Source: Flavobacteriales bacterium | GTDB taxonomy: Bacteria > Bacteroidota > Bacteroidia > Flavobacteriales_F > PHOS-HE28 | Reading direction: 5' to 3' | NCBI GenBank assembly: GCA_016703105.1 | Contig: JADJCS010000017.1 | Location: forward strand, 1-64,000 | DNA: 64,000 nt | Part shown: positions 36,509 to 53,246 of the stretch, piece after piece | How the letters are laid out: the number at the start of each line of letters is the position of its first letter | Numbering within the stretch: the stretch's first letter is position 1 | Translations under genes and position numbers: made by a program | The notes under the pieces: model-generated | The model's database searches: none | What the model was told of the DNA's origin: nothing | The model's input: only the letters and a program-made list of their open reading frames with translations

Positions 36509-39500
36509 CTACAACGCGGCCGCGGAGGAAGATCCCATCGCGCGGTCGATGCTGGCGCGAAGTTCGTTCGCCAGAGCACGCACATGCGGTTCTTTGATCA
36601 CGGAATAGTGATCGCCCTCCACGTTGCGCACTTCCACGCCGCCCTGGGCCAGCTTGCCCCAGCCCATATCCTTGGCGCCCGGTGAGCCATTGGCGCGTAT
36701 CAGCGTGATAGGGCCGGGGTATTTCGGTGCGCGATACGCGCGCGTGGCCTTGCCGTACGTATCGATGATGTGGAAGTGGCGCAGTTTGGCGGGCAGCAGT
36801 TCGCCCCGCTTCAAGTAGCGCTTCACCAATTTGCGCATTACCCAGCGCTTGATCGGCATGTAGGCTTTCTCTTCCTCGGTGGCCGAACGCAGTCCATCCT
36901 CTGGTGCATAGGTGTCGAAGAGCGCGATCATGGGAACCTGTTCTCCCGCCGCTACAAGCTGGCAGGCCATCTCGTATGCGACGATACCACCGAAGGAGTA
37001 GCCGCCCAGCAAGTAAGGGCCATGCGGTCGCGCGCTGCGCAACTCCTGGATGAAGTGCTGTGCGATGCGTTCCACCGAGGTGTAAGCGATGGGATGTCCG
37101 TCCTCGCCTTGGTGGAAGTAGCCGTAGAAGGGTTGGTCTTCGCCCAGATAGCGCGGCACGAAGATGTTCGCCTCATCGCCATGCACGCAGAAGAAGGGGA
37201 CCCGGCTTCCGTTCGGTTGAATGGCCGAGAGGTTCTTCCAACTCTGAACCGGTTGCTTTTCACCACCTATCACGAGGGCCAGTTGGGCGATAGTGGGTGA
37301 CTGGAACAGCGTTTTTATCGGCAGTCGTTTACCGGTCTGCTTTTCGACTTGTGCGAACATTTGGATGCCGAGCAGCGAGTGCCCGCCGATCTCGAAGAAG
37401 TTGTCCGAAACCCCCACGCGGTCCACTTTCAGGAGCTTGGCCCAGATGCCGGCCAGGAGCGACTCCAGCGTATCACGGGGCGCTGCGTATTCCATCCGCA
37501 TGCGGGAGGCAGACTTCGGCGGTGCAGGTAGCTTCTTCTTGTCGGGTTTGCCTCCGCTGGTGATCGGCATCGCAGGAAGAGCGATGACACCAGCAGGTAG
37601 CATGTGTTCAGGCACACGCGCGGCGAGATGGGTTTTCACCTTCTCCAGCAGTGCTGCGGTGCGCGGGTCGTCCGGCAATGCACCGTCCGTGGGGACGATG
37701 TACAGGAAGAGTTGTTTCTCGCCACCGTTCTCGCCAAGCGCGACGGCGACCTTGTCCTTCACCGCAGGGAGGTCGTTGAGCGCCGCTTCGAGTTCTCCGA
37801 GTTCCACACGGAAACCGCGGATCTTGATCTGATCGTCCACGCGACCGATGAATTCCAAGTTGCCGTCCGCGCGCCAGCGCACTTGATCACCGGTACGGTA
37901 CATGCGCGCGGCGGGATCCTTGGCGAACGGATCGCGCAGGAAGCGGTCGGCGGTGAGTTGCTCGCGTTGCCAGTACCCGAGCGCTACACCCGGACCGCCC
38001 AGGTACAACTCGCCTTTCTGCCCTATACGCACGGGCCGTTGCTTCTCATCGAGCACATAGGACGGTGCGTTCGGCAGTGGCTTGCCGATGGGCACCGCGT
38101 GATCCAACTCGGTGCGGTCGTTCACGGTGAACACGGTACACATCACCGAGTCTTCGGTGGGGCCGTAGCCGTTAACAAGTACGCCGGGGCCGAGCAGGTC
38201 GAACGCCTTGCGCGCATGTGCGAGCGGGAACACATCTCCACCTACCACCACATGCCGCAGGCCTTTCAGATCCTGCAAGTGTTCGTCCACGAGCAACTTG
38301 AACAGACCTGCTGACGTGATCAGTGTGTTCACGCCTTGCTTCCCTACACTTCCAGCGATGTCCGCCAGCGATGGCTTTTCGTCCGCGCTCAGAACCAAGG
38401 TGCCCCCATGCAGCAATGCGCTCATAATAGAGAGCTGGCAGGCGTCGAATGAAATGCTGAGATGATGGTGGAAGACCAGATCCGGTCCGAAACCGAGATA
38501 GTCCTGGTCACGCACCAACCGCACGATCCCGCGATGCGGCACCACCACGCCCTTGGGCATGCCGGTGGAACCCGAGGTGTAGATCATGTAAAGGGGATCC
38601 TCCGCGCTCGCGGAGAACGCCGGACGGCGCGTGGGTACAGGGAGTTTGTCCAGGTCATCGAGCAACAATCTGCGCCCTTGGAACGCGGAGAGTTGGCCTC
38701 GTGACCGCCGGTCCGTGAGCAGGATGGATACGCGGGAATCTTCAAGGAGGTAGTTCAGCCGTTCCGCTGGATAGGTCGGGTCGATGGGCACGAACGCACC
38801 GCCTGCGCGCACAATGGCAAGGAGACCGGTGAGCAGGTCGAAACCAGGCGTGGCATAGAGGCCCACGAACACACCGGGCGCTACACCCAACGTGATAAGG
38901 TGAGCGGCCAGCGTGTCGACACGGTCGCGCAAGCGCGCATAGGTCATGGAAGCATCGCCCTGCACAAGTGCGTTGCGATCGGCATGGGCGCGTGATGCTT
39001 GATCGAAGAGCGTGGCGACGTTCAGCGCGGGATCCAATGGCCGCGTTGTTCCGGACCATGCGATAGGAGCTATCGGTGCACGTTCGGCCTGCTCATCGAT
39101 CAGGTCGATGAGCCGTGTTTCCGGCGCTTTGCTCACACGTTCCACCAACGCGGTGAGGTCGTTCATCCATCCACGCACGGTGCGTTCCTCGAAGAGATCG
39201 GCATTGTAGGACCACTCCATCTCCATGCGGTCCCCGGAGCCCGAGGCGTTCATGGTGAGTTCGAACTGTTCGTAGGCGCGGGATCGCTCACGAAACGGTG
39301 GCGGATGCCGGTGAAGGTCACGCCATCGTCCATGTTCATGTCGATGTTGAAGATCACCGGCACCAGCGGAACGCGGCCTGGCTCACGCGGCACGTTCAAC
39401 TCCTGGAGCAGGGTGCTGAAGGTGAAGCGCTGGTGGTCGAACGCATCGAGCACCGCTTTGCGCCGCTCCTTCAAGTACTCATGGAAGGGGATCTCCTCAT

Positions 39501-40330
39501 CCAACACAGTGCGTAGTGGAAGAAGCGAAACACAGTGCCCTACAAGATCCTTCATGCCCATGTCGCTTTGCCCAGCGGCGGGGAGGCCGATCACCAGATC
39601 GCGCTGACCGGTGATGCGGGCGATGAGCACTTCGTACACCGAGAGCAACGTGGTAACGAAGCTGCTCCCGTAGCGCGTGGCCACCTGTTTCAATCCGGTG
39701 ATCAACGCCGGATCCATAGGAATGTCCAGGCGCGTGGCGGTCCATGTCTTCTCCGCTGGGCGGGGACGGTCCGTCGGCAGATCGACGCGAGGAATGGGTT
39801 CTCCGAAGAGCTCCTTCCAATACCGCTTCACCTGTTAAGCCGTCGCATGCGGCGTGATGGCCAACAAGGCGCAACACATACCGCTCGTTAGTGAGTTTGA
39901 ACAACACCGCACGGAACAAGGGACCGTTCAACAGATCGAACGGCGTGGTCATCAGTGTCCGGCCGATCCTCTTCCTTTCCTCTTCTTGATCGGTATTGGA
40001 ACGCCCGCTGAGGTCATGCACTTCCAGGTGGATGTCAACGCGCTCGAGAACCACCACGCGCATACCGGTGCTATCGAACACCGTGCGCAATCCTTCGTGC
40101 CGTTGCACGAGGCGATCGATGGTGTTCGCGATCACGGTGATGTCCACCACACCGTCCAGTTCCAGGCTTACTGATTCGTTGTAGGCGCAGGAAGCCTCTG
40201 CGCTCATTTGCGAAGCGGCCCACACCTCGCGTTGCGGCTCGGTGGTGGGGGAGGTGAGCACGATGGACGGCCCCGCGAAGGGGTCGTGCGCCACCGGCTG
40301 ATAGGTGATCTCGGTGATGAATCGCTCCAC
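36509..40330 (-). CDS. NRPS module C-A-PCP-TE; frame broken in C domain
   Basis: Gene starting 12 bp after the PKS-NRPS. C domain (40330-39200): TEPQREVWAASQM, HHxxxDG motif as GHHAACDG; then about 48 expected residues are missing near 39840 and the frame changes, followed by PTDRPRPAEKTW and DHQRFTFSTLL. A second break near 39275 is repaired by one C. A domain (~39100-37600): YMIYTSGSTGMPKGVVVPH, GYGPTEDSVMC, YRTGDQVRW. PCP: FFEIGGHSLLG (~37400). TE (~37250-36550): GYSFGG, LFDTYAP, GDHYSVI. By eye the eight variable A-domain specificity residues read as D-A-L-I-V-G-G-V-M, with no safe substrate match. Confidence 0.85.
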
Positions 40331-40341
40331 GAACGTGCGTC

Positions 40342-46824
<6,483 letters not shown>

Positions 46825-47096
46825 GATGTTCGGTCTTCCGGAGAGGGTTCAGAAAGGTGGCGTATACGCTCGGGTCGGATCGGGGGTTGTCCTTGAACCT
46901 CAGGGACAACCACGAAGGTCACAACCAAAGTGTCCATAGAACGGATCGGTAGCTTCAGGGGTGCAAAGTTCCAGCTTCATCGCCCAGAGCCGATAACCCA
47001 TCGATTTGTTAACAGACTGTTGCTTGTTGATAGGGCCGATCCGCCGATCTTCGGGCGCCTTTTTCCGCCCTTTGGGCCGGCAAACAGACCTTCGCC
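46825..47096. promoter_or_regulatory. Divergent intergenic region with inverted repeat
   Basis: 272 bp between the PKS and the first giant protein, transcribed apart. It holds an 8-bp inverted repeat, GGTTGTCC (46885-46892) and GGACAACC (46904-46911), separated by 11 bp. It could be an operator or a hairpin in the PKS leader. No canonical TAnnTTTG promoter element was certain by eye. Confidence 0.4.
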
Positions 47097-50000
47097 TTGG
47101 CTTCGATCTCCGTTCACGCCCCTGTGCTCACGGGCTCGTTGTCCCCTAAAGTATCTCTCCTTCAAGTGTTCCGGAAGACGATCGGCTTTTTTTTGGGCCT
47201 CGTTCTAATCGTTGGTGCAACGGCTACTGCCGAAGCCCAGACCTATGCTCATGACAAGTCGGTGCAGATGTGGGCGACCGTGGTGGCCAGCCCACCCAGC
47301 ATCACCTTGAACTGGACGACCCATTCCAATACGACGGGTTTCACGGTCTACCGCAAGCTCAAGGGCGGCACTTCATGGGGGTCAGCGATCGGGACCGCAG
47401 GGTCCACTGCCACCCAATACACGGACAACAGTGTGCAGGCGAACACCTCGTACGAGTACAAGGTGGTTCGAACCACTTCGAACCTGGGCAGCGGTTATGG
47501 CTATATCAACGCCGGGATCCAGATCGAAGCCGTCGAGTTCCGGGGCAAGGTGGTCCTGTTGGTGGATAACACCTTCACCACATCGCTCGCGGTGCAACTC
47601 ACGCAATTGCAGAACGATCTGGAGGGAGAGGGCTGGAAGGTGGTGCGTCACGATGTGAGCCGAAGCGCTGCGGTGACAAGTGTCCGGAGCCTCGTTGTGG
47701 CGGACTACAACGCCGATCCAACGAACGTGAAGGCGGTGCTGGTCCTTGGGCATGTCCCCGTACCAAGAGCCGGGAACTTGGCGCCGGACGGCCATGGGAA
47801 CCACTACGGGGCATGGAGCGCCGACACCTACTACGGTGAGATGAACGGCACTTGGACGGACAATTCGGTGAACAGTCAGTCCGCAGCTTGGACCTTGAAC
47901 CACAATGTTCCGGGTGATGGAAAGTTCGACCAGACCACCATCCCCACCGCGATGGAATTGGGCGTTGGACGCGTCGATTTTTTTGACATGCCCGCGTTCA
48001 GCCAGAACGAGACCACGCTACTGAGCAATTACCTCACGAAGCTGCACAATTGGAAGGCAAAGGCCATGACCGCGGATACGAAGGGCCTCGTGGACGACAA
48101 CTTCACCGGGTTCTCGGAAGCCTTCGCGCAGAGCGGTTGGCGCAACTTCGGTCCCCTGGTTGGACCGAGCAATGTCGCGTCGCAAGATTACTTCGGGACC
48201 ATGGCCACCCAGAGCCGACTGTGGAGCTATGGTTGTGGTGGCGGATACTGGGACAACGCCAATGGGGTAGGCACTACGGCGAACTTTGCGAGCACGTCGA
48301 TAAAAACGGTGTTCACCCTGCTCTTCGGCAGCTATTTCGGTGACTTCGATACGCAGGACAATTTCCTTCGTGCTCCCCTGGCCTCTGGTCAGGCGTTGAC
48401 CTGCGCGTGGGCGGGTTATCCCACTTGGTTCTTCCATCACATGGGCCTCGGTGAGACCATAGGCTACAGCACGGTGGTCTCGGAGAACAACAGCACGCAT
48501 TACGAGCCCACCAACGGCCAGACCTCGCGGGTGCATATGGCCCTGATGGGCGACCCCACCCTGCACATGCACATTGTGGCACCGGTGTCCAACGTGGCCT
48601 GTGCTACCGCGAACAGCACAACGTCCACCATCACCTGGAACGCTTCGCCGGACCAGGTCGTGGGGTACCATGTATACCGCTTCAACACCGGCACACAGAG
48701 CTGGGTGCGGCGCAACGCTTCATTGATCACGGCCACCAACTATTCCGACAACATCACCGGGCTGAGCGGCAATGTGCGGTACATGGTGCGGGCCATGAAG
48801 TTGGAATCCGCTTATAGTGGATCGTACTACAATTTGAGCCTCGGCATTACGGGCAACCTGTCCATCAACGGGCAGGCAGCGGATTGCCTCGGTGCAATAG
48901 GCGGTACGGCACTGCCCGGCACGCCATGCAACGATGGCAACGCGAACACCACGGGGGATACCTGGACCGCCGCCTGTCAGTGTATCGGACAAGCGCCCAC
49001 GGATTGTGCCGGTGTGCCGGGTGGAACAGCTCTGCCGGGGACCTCATGCAGCGACGGAAACGCCTGCACCACGGGAGACACATGGACCGCGAGTTGCCAG
49101 TGCGTAGGCACGCCGCTGGTCTGCAATGACAACAACCCATGCACCACGGACCAGTGCAGCAATGGCTTCTGCGTGTTCAGTGCCGTGCCGGACAACGATG
49201 GGGACGGTGTATGCAACGCCACCGACAACTGCCCGAACACACCAGGCCAAGTCGGTTCTAGTTGCAACGACAACAATGCTTGCACGATCAACGATGTGCT
49301 GAACGCGAGCTGCCAATGCGCGGGCACCTTCCAGGACAGCGACGGCGATGGCACGTGCAACGCGAACGACGGTTGCCCGAACGACGCGAACAAGACCGCA
49401 CCGGGCAACTGCGGTTGTGGCAACCCTGAGCCGGGCACGGCTTGCAATGATGGCAACTCGAACACCACGAACGATGTGATCGGCAGCAACTGCCAGTGCG
49501 CCGGTACACAGCAGAACCTGGATTGTCTCGGGGTACCCAACGGTCCTGCGATCCCGGGTACGCCTTGCAATGATGGGAACGTGAGCACGGGCAACGACAC
49601 ATGGTCATCCAGCTGTGTTTGTGCAGGGCTGTCCATCGATTGCAATGGCGTTCCAGGCGGCGGGGCCGTGGTGGATGATTGCGGGGTATGCGGCGGCAAC
49701 AATGCGTGCTTCGATGTGCTGGTGTGCTATTCCGCCGGGCCCTCGTCGGATCCGGACGCGGAGGAAGCCACGAACGGCAACATGTACCACGACGCTGGCG
49801 CAGTGGATCTGGTGTATGACAGCGAACCCACCCACTGGCGTGGCAACCAAGTGCTCGGGCTGCGGTTCGATGCCGTGGCGGTTCCGCAGAACGCGCAGAT
49901 CATCTCCGCCTATGTGCAGTTCACGGCGCGCACCACGGTCAACGAGGACCCCTGCCAGCTAGTGATCCGTGGAGAGAATGCGGACAACGCTTCCCCGATC

Positions 50001-53000
50001 GGCTGGACGCTGAATGAGCTGAGCGGCCGTTCCACCACTTCCGCCCAGGTGAACTGGGCTCCGGCCGCTTGGAACCTGGTAGATGAGTCCTCGCTGGCCC
50101 AACGCACCCCGAACCTGGCCGCAGTAGTGCAGGAGATCGTGTCACGTCCCGGATGGACCTCCGATCAAGCAATGCTCTTCCTGATGGAAGGCTCGGGTGG
50201 CCGGAGCGCTTGGAGTTGGAACGACGATCCCACGAAGGCCGCACGCTTGTGCATTGCCTACGACGAGCCCTCCACACCTGTTCTGGACTGCCAGGGTGTG
50301 CCGAACGGCCCAGCACTGCCTGGCACTTTCTGCGATGACGGTAACGCCAGCACGGGCAACGATCTGTGGGCTGCGAACTGTGTCTGCATCGGCCAAACGA
50401 TCGACTGCCTGGGTGTTCCAGGCGGGAGCGCGATCATCGCCTCGCCATGCGATGATGGCAATGCCTCCACGGGCAATGACACCTGGGACGCCAGTTGCGT
50501 GTGCGTTGGTCAACCGGTCGATTGTCTGGGCGTTCCCGGCGGAAGTGCTCTTCCGGGTACGGCGTGCAATGACGGGAACGCGTTGACCATTAATGACATG
50601 TTCGGAACCGATTGCATTTGCTCAGGCACGCCGGTGAATTTCGACTGCCTCGGTGTTCCGAACGGTACTGCGCTTCCCGGCACGGCCTGCGATGACGGCA
50701 ACGCGAGCACTGGCAATGACGTGTATCAAACGAATTGCGCCTGTGCGGGTCAATTGATCGACTGCCTGGGTGTCATTGGTGGGTCGGCAATTCCGGGCAC
50801 GGCCTGCAATGACAACAATGCCAATACGACGAACGATCAGTGGGATGCCAACTGCCAGTGCGCGGGCACGCCGGTGAACTTCGACTGCCTGGGTGTTCCC
50901 AACGGTACCGCACTTCCGGGAACCGCCTGCAATGACGGTGACCCGAACACGGGCAACGATATCTACCAAGCGAACTGCACCTGCGTTGGTCAACTGGTCG
51001 ATTGCATTGGTGTTCCAGGCGGCAGCGTGTTGCCTGGTGCAGCGTGCGACGATGGGGATGCGAGCACCGGGAACGATCTCTATGATGCGAACTGCACTTG
51101 CGCGGGTCAATTGATCGACTGCATGGGCCTGCCGGGTGGAGGCACCGTGCCGGGCGTTGCCTGCGACGATGGGGATGTGAACACCATTGGGGATGTCTGG
51201 ACGAGCGATTGCGAGTGCATCGGGGTTCCGCTGGATTGCCTTGGCGTTCCTGGTGGAGCCGCGAGCCCCGGATTCCCTTGCGATGACGGTGATCCTAGCA
51301 CGGGGGAGGACACTTGGGGAGTCGATTGCATTTGTGCGGGCGAACAGATCGACTGCATGGGTGTCGCTGGAGGGAACGCCCTACCAGGCGCTCCCTGTAA
51401 TGATGGCGATGGTTCCACTGGGAACGATCAATGGACCTCGAACTGCACCTGTATCGGTCAAGCGATCGATTGTCTCGGAGTGGCGGGTGGCTCAGCATTG
51501 CCCGGCGCTTCCTGTGATGATGATGATGCAGGCACCATTGCGGACGTGTGGACCGAGAACTGCATCTGCCAGGGTCTCCTCTTGGATTGTGCGGGTGAAC
51601 CCGGCGGTGCTGCGCTCCCGGGTCTGTCTTGCGACGATGGGGATGCCACAACCGGCAACGATACCTGGTCGTCCGATTGCGTTTGCGTGGGGCTGCTCAT
51701 TGATTGCCTCGGTGTGCCAGGCGGTTCGGCCCTTCCAGGTGCGCCGTGCGACGACGGTGATCCGACCACTGGGAGCGATAGCTGGAGTTCCAATTGTATA
51801 TGCGCTGGGCAATTGATCGATTGCCTTGGCGTGGCAGGCGGTTCCGCATTGCCAAGCACGCCATGCGATGATGGCGATGCCAGCACAGGTGCGGATACCT
51901 GGACCGAGAACTGCATCTGCCAGGGCCTCCTCTTTGATTGCGTAGGTGAACCAGGTGGTACCGCTCTCCCGGGCCTTGGCTGTGATGATGGCGATGCCAC
52001 CACGGGCGACGATACATGGTCCGCGGATTGCGTTTGCGCCGGACTTCCGCTCGACTGTCTGGGCGTACCAGGTGGCTCGGCCGTCACCGGGTCGCCTTGC
52101 AACGATGGCGATCCGGCTACAGGTGATGATGCGTGGGGAACGAACTGCACCTGTGCCGGGCTCTTGATCGACTGTCTCGGTGAACCCGGCGGCGATGCGT
52201 TGCCAGGTTCCCCGTGCGACGATGCGGATGCCACCACCGGAGATGATCGCTGGACCGTGGCCTGCGTTTGCGTGGGCGAGCCGATCGACTGCGCAGGCGT
52301 CCCGGGCGGCACTGGATGGCCGGGTACGGCGTGCGATGATGGCGACCCTAACACCGGGAACGACCTATGGAACAGTAACTGTGGCTGCTTCGGCGAGGCA
52401 TACGATTGCGCTGGCACGCCAGGCGGAACGGCATTGCCGGGAGCGGCATGTGATGACCAGGACCCGAACACGGTGCAGGAAGTATGGACCTCCACATGCG
52501 AATGCATCGGCATTGTGATGGATTGCGCCGGGGTGCCCGGTGGAACGGCTTTCGTTGATAGCTGTGGCGTATGTGCAGGAGGGACCACAGGCCTGGAACC
52601 CGATGTGGATGTTGATCTCGATGGTGTGATCGATTGCCAGGACAATTGCCTTGGAATTCAGAACCCGGACCAGATGGATCTGGACGGAGATGATCATGGC
52701 GACCAGTGCGATAATTGTCCGTGGGCCTTCAATCCGGACCAGAGCGATAGCGATGATGATGGTGTCGGGGATGCGTGCGAAGTCATCGGCATCGCCGAGA
52801 ACGGTGGCGGGCTGCCCTGGCTGATCGTGCATCCCAACCCCACGATGGGGCCGGTGCAACTTATCTGGAACGACCCCGCAGCGGCCACCCTCGAGTTCTA
52901 TGACATGCTGGGAGCCCGGGTGATGGAGATCCCGTTCGCCCGCAGGTTCGATATCGGTGCGCTCTCCGTGGGTACCTACCTTCTGGTGGTTCGGGATCGT

Positions 53001-53042
53001 TCAGGCGACGATCTCGCTCGGGCCCGGCTCGTTCGTCAGTAA
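47097..53042 (+). CDS. Giant T9SS protein: C25-like domain plus cysteine repeats
   Basis: 1981 residues. The TTG at 47097 precedes a signal peptide (RKTIGFFLGLVLIVGATATAEAQ). A fibronectin-like domain follows, then a ~330-residue domain of the peptidase C25/gingipain type (VVLLVDNTF..., VLVLGHVPVP, ADTYYGEM, LFGSYFGDFDTQDNFLRAPL, TWFFHHMGLGETIGYS), a second fibronectin-like domain and cysteine repeats. The usual GHGG and SC motifs read YGCGGG and FGSYFG, so peptidase activity is doubtful. Further on are thrombospondin-3-like stretches (DNDGDGVCNATDNCP), a beta-sandwich (~49720-50270), 19 cysteine repeats, another calcium-type stretch and a T9SS sorting domain (VHPNPTMGPVQL...VVRDRSG). It would be an extracellular, calcium-stabilised surface protein. 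Confidence 0.88.
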   Translation: MASISVHAPVLTGSLSPKVSLLQVFRKTIGFFLGLVLIVGATATAEAQTYAHDKSVQMWATVVASPPSITLNWTTHSNTTGFTVYRKLKGGTSWGSAIGTAGSTATQYTDNSVQANTSYEYKVVRTTSNLGSGYGYINAGIQIEAVEFRGKVVLLVDNTFTTSLAVQLTQLQNDLEGEGWKVVRHDVSRSAAVTSVRSLVVADYNADPTNVKAVLVLGHVPVPRAGNLAPDGHGNHYGAWSADTYYGEMNGTWTDNSVNSQSAAWTLNHNVPGDGKFDQTTIPTAMELGVGRVDFFDMPAFSQNETTLLSNYLTKLHNWKAKAMTADTKGLVDDNFTGFSEAFAQSGWRNFGPLVGPSNVASQDYFGTMATQSRLWSYGCGGGYWDNANGVGTTANFASTSIKTVFTLLFGSYFGDFDTQDNFLRAPLASGQALTCAWAGYPTWFFHHMGLGETIGYSTVVSENNSTHYEPTNGQTSRVHMALMGDPTLHMHIVAPVSNVACATANSTTSTITWNASPDQVVGYHVYRFNTGTQSWVRRNASLITATNYSDNITGLSGNVRYMVRAMKLESAYSGSYYNLSLGITGNLSINGQAADCLGAIGGTALPGTPCNDGNANTTGDTWTAACQCIGQAPTDCAGVPGGTALPGTSCSDGNACTTGDTWTASCQCVGTPLVCNDNNPCTTDQCSNGFCVFSAVPDNDGDGVCNATDNCPNTPGQVGSSCNDNNACTINDVLNASCQCAGTFQDSDGDGTCNANDGCPNDANKTAPGNCGCGNPEPGTACNDGNSNTTNDVIGSNCQCAGTQQNLDCLGVPNGPAIPGTPCNDGNVSTGNDTWSSSCVCAGLSIDCNGVPGGGAVVDDCGVCGGNNACFDVLVCYSAGPSSDPDAEEATNGNMYHDAGAVDLVYDSEPTHWRGNQVLGLRFDAVAVPQNAQIISAYVQFTARTTVNEDPCQLVIRGENADNASPIGWTLNELSGRSTTSAQVNWAPAAWNLVDESSLAQRTPNLAAVVQEIVSRPGWTSDQAMLFLMEGSGGRSAWSWNDDPTKAARLCIAYDEPSTPVLDCQGVPNGPALPGTFCDDGNASTGNDLWAANCVCIGQTIDCLGVPGGSAIIASPCDDGNASTGNDTWDASCVCVGQPVDCLGVPGGSALPGTACNDGNALTINDMFGTDCICSGTPVNFDCLGVPNGTALPGTACDDGNASTGNDVYQTNCACAGQLIDCLGVIGGSAIPGTACNDNNANTTNDQWDANCQCAGTPVNFDCLGVPNGTALPGTACNDGDPNTGNDIYQANCTCVGQLVDCIGVPGGSVLPGAACDDGDASTGNDLYDANCTCAGQLIDCMGLPGGGTVPGVACDDGDVNTIGDVWTSDCECIGVPLDCLGVPGGAASPGFPCDDGDPSTGEDTWGVDCICAGEQIDCMGVAGGNALPGAPCNDGDGSTGNDQWTSNCTCIGQAIDCLGVAGGSALPGASCDDDDAGTIADVWTENCICQGLLLDCAGEPGGAALPGLSCDDGDATTGNDTWSSDCVCVGLLIDCLGVPGGSALPGAPCDDGDPTTGSDSWSSNCICAGQLIDCLGVAGGSALPSTPCDDGDASTGADTWTENCICQGLLFDCVGEPGGTALPGLGCDDGDATTGDDTWSADCVCAGLPLDCLGVPGGSAVTGSPCNDGDPATGDDAWGTNCTCAGLLIDCLGEPGGDALPGSPCDDADATTGDDRWTVACVCVGEPIDCAGVPGGTGWPGTACDDGDPNTGNDLWNSNCGCFGEAYDCAGTPGGTALPGAACDDQDPNTVQEVWTSTCECIGIVMDCAGVPGGTAFVDSCGVCAGGTTGLEPDVDVDLDGVIDCQDNCLGIQNPDQMDLDGDDHGDQCDNCPWAFNPDQSDSDDDGVGDACEVIGIAENGGGLPWLIVHPNPTMGPVQLIWNDPAAATLEFYDMLGARVMEIPFARRFDIGALSVGTYLLVVRDRSGDDLARARLVRQ
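50286..52520 (+). repeat. 19 tandem 39/41-residue cysteine repeats
   Basis: Consensus DCLGVPGGSALPG-x-x-CDDGDx-x-TGNDxWx-x-NCxCxGQxI, with four cysteines per unit and Asp/Asn-rich turns. The region is 745 codons: 17 units of 39 and 2 of 41 residues ending TPVNF. The DNA of the units has diverged, showing an older array than that in the second giant gene. Confidence 0.9.
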
Positions 53043-53104
53043 TACCGTTTCTCAGTACAGAGGCGGCCAAAAATGCGCCGGTATTTTTTCGCAAGGCGAT
53101 CCGA

Positions 53105-53142
53105 GGAGGTCGTTGCGTAGCAGTGCCTACGGGACGACCTCC
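53105..53142. terminator. Hairpin in MITE-like repeat between converging genes
   Basis: GGAGGTCGT ... GTAG, loop, CTAC ... ACGACCTCC forms a strong stem between the converging giant gene (stop 53042) and NRPS gene (stop 53247). The surrounding ~100 bases resemble the interior of the MITE-like element at 11279. It may terminate both transcripts. Confidence 0.45.
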
Positions 53143-53246
53143 CCGGAGAAGGCATGCGGAAAAAGCGTTCTCGCCCCGACTTTTCGGGTAGCAAGCGGAT
53201 CGGATGTCTCGGTGCTGCGAAATGGTAGAAGATCCGCGGTCGGCGA

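Noticed and set aside
47000..47040. Bacteroidota-type promoter (TAnnTTTG) before the first giant gene
   Set aside because: TCGATTTG near 47002 has one mismatch and no clear upstream TTG element at proper spacing.
51458..52645. 395-codon Ser/Pro-rich frame opposite the cysteine repeats
   Set aside because: Its repeat structure simply mirrors the sense-strand array.
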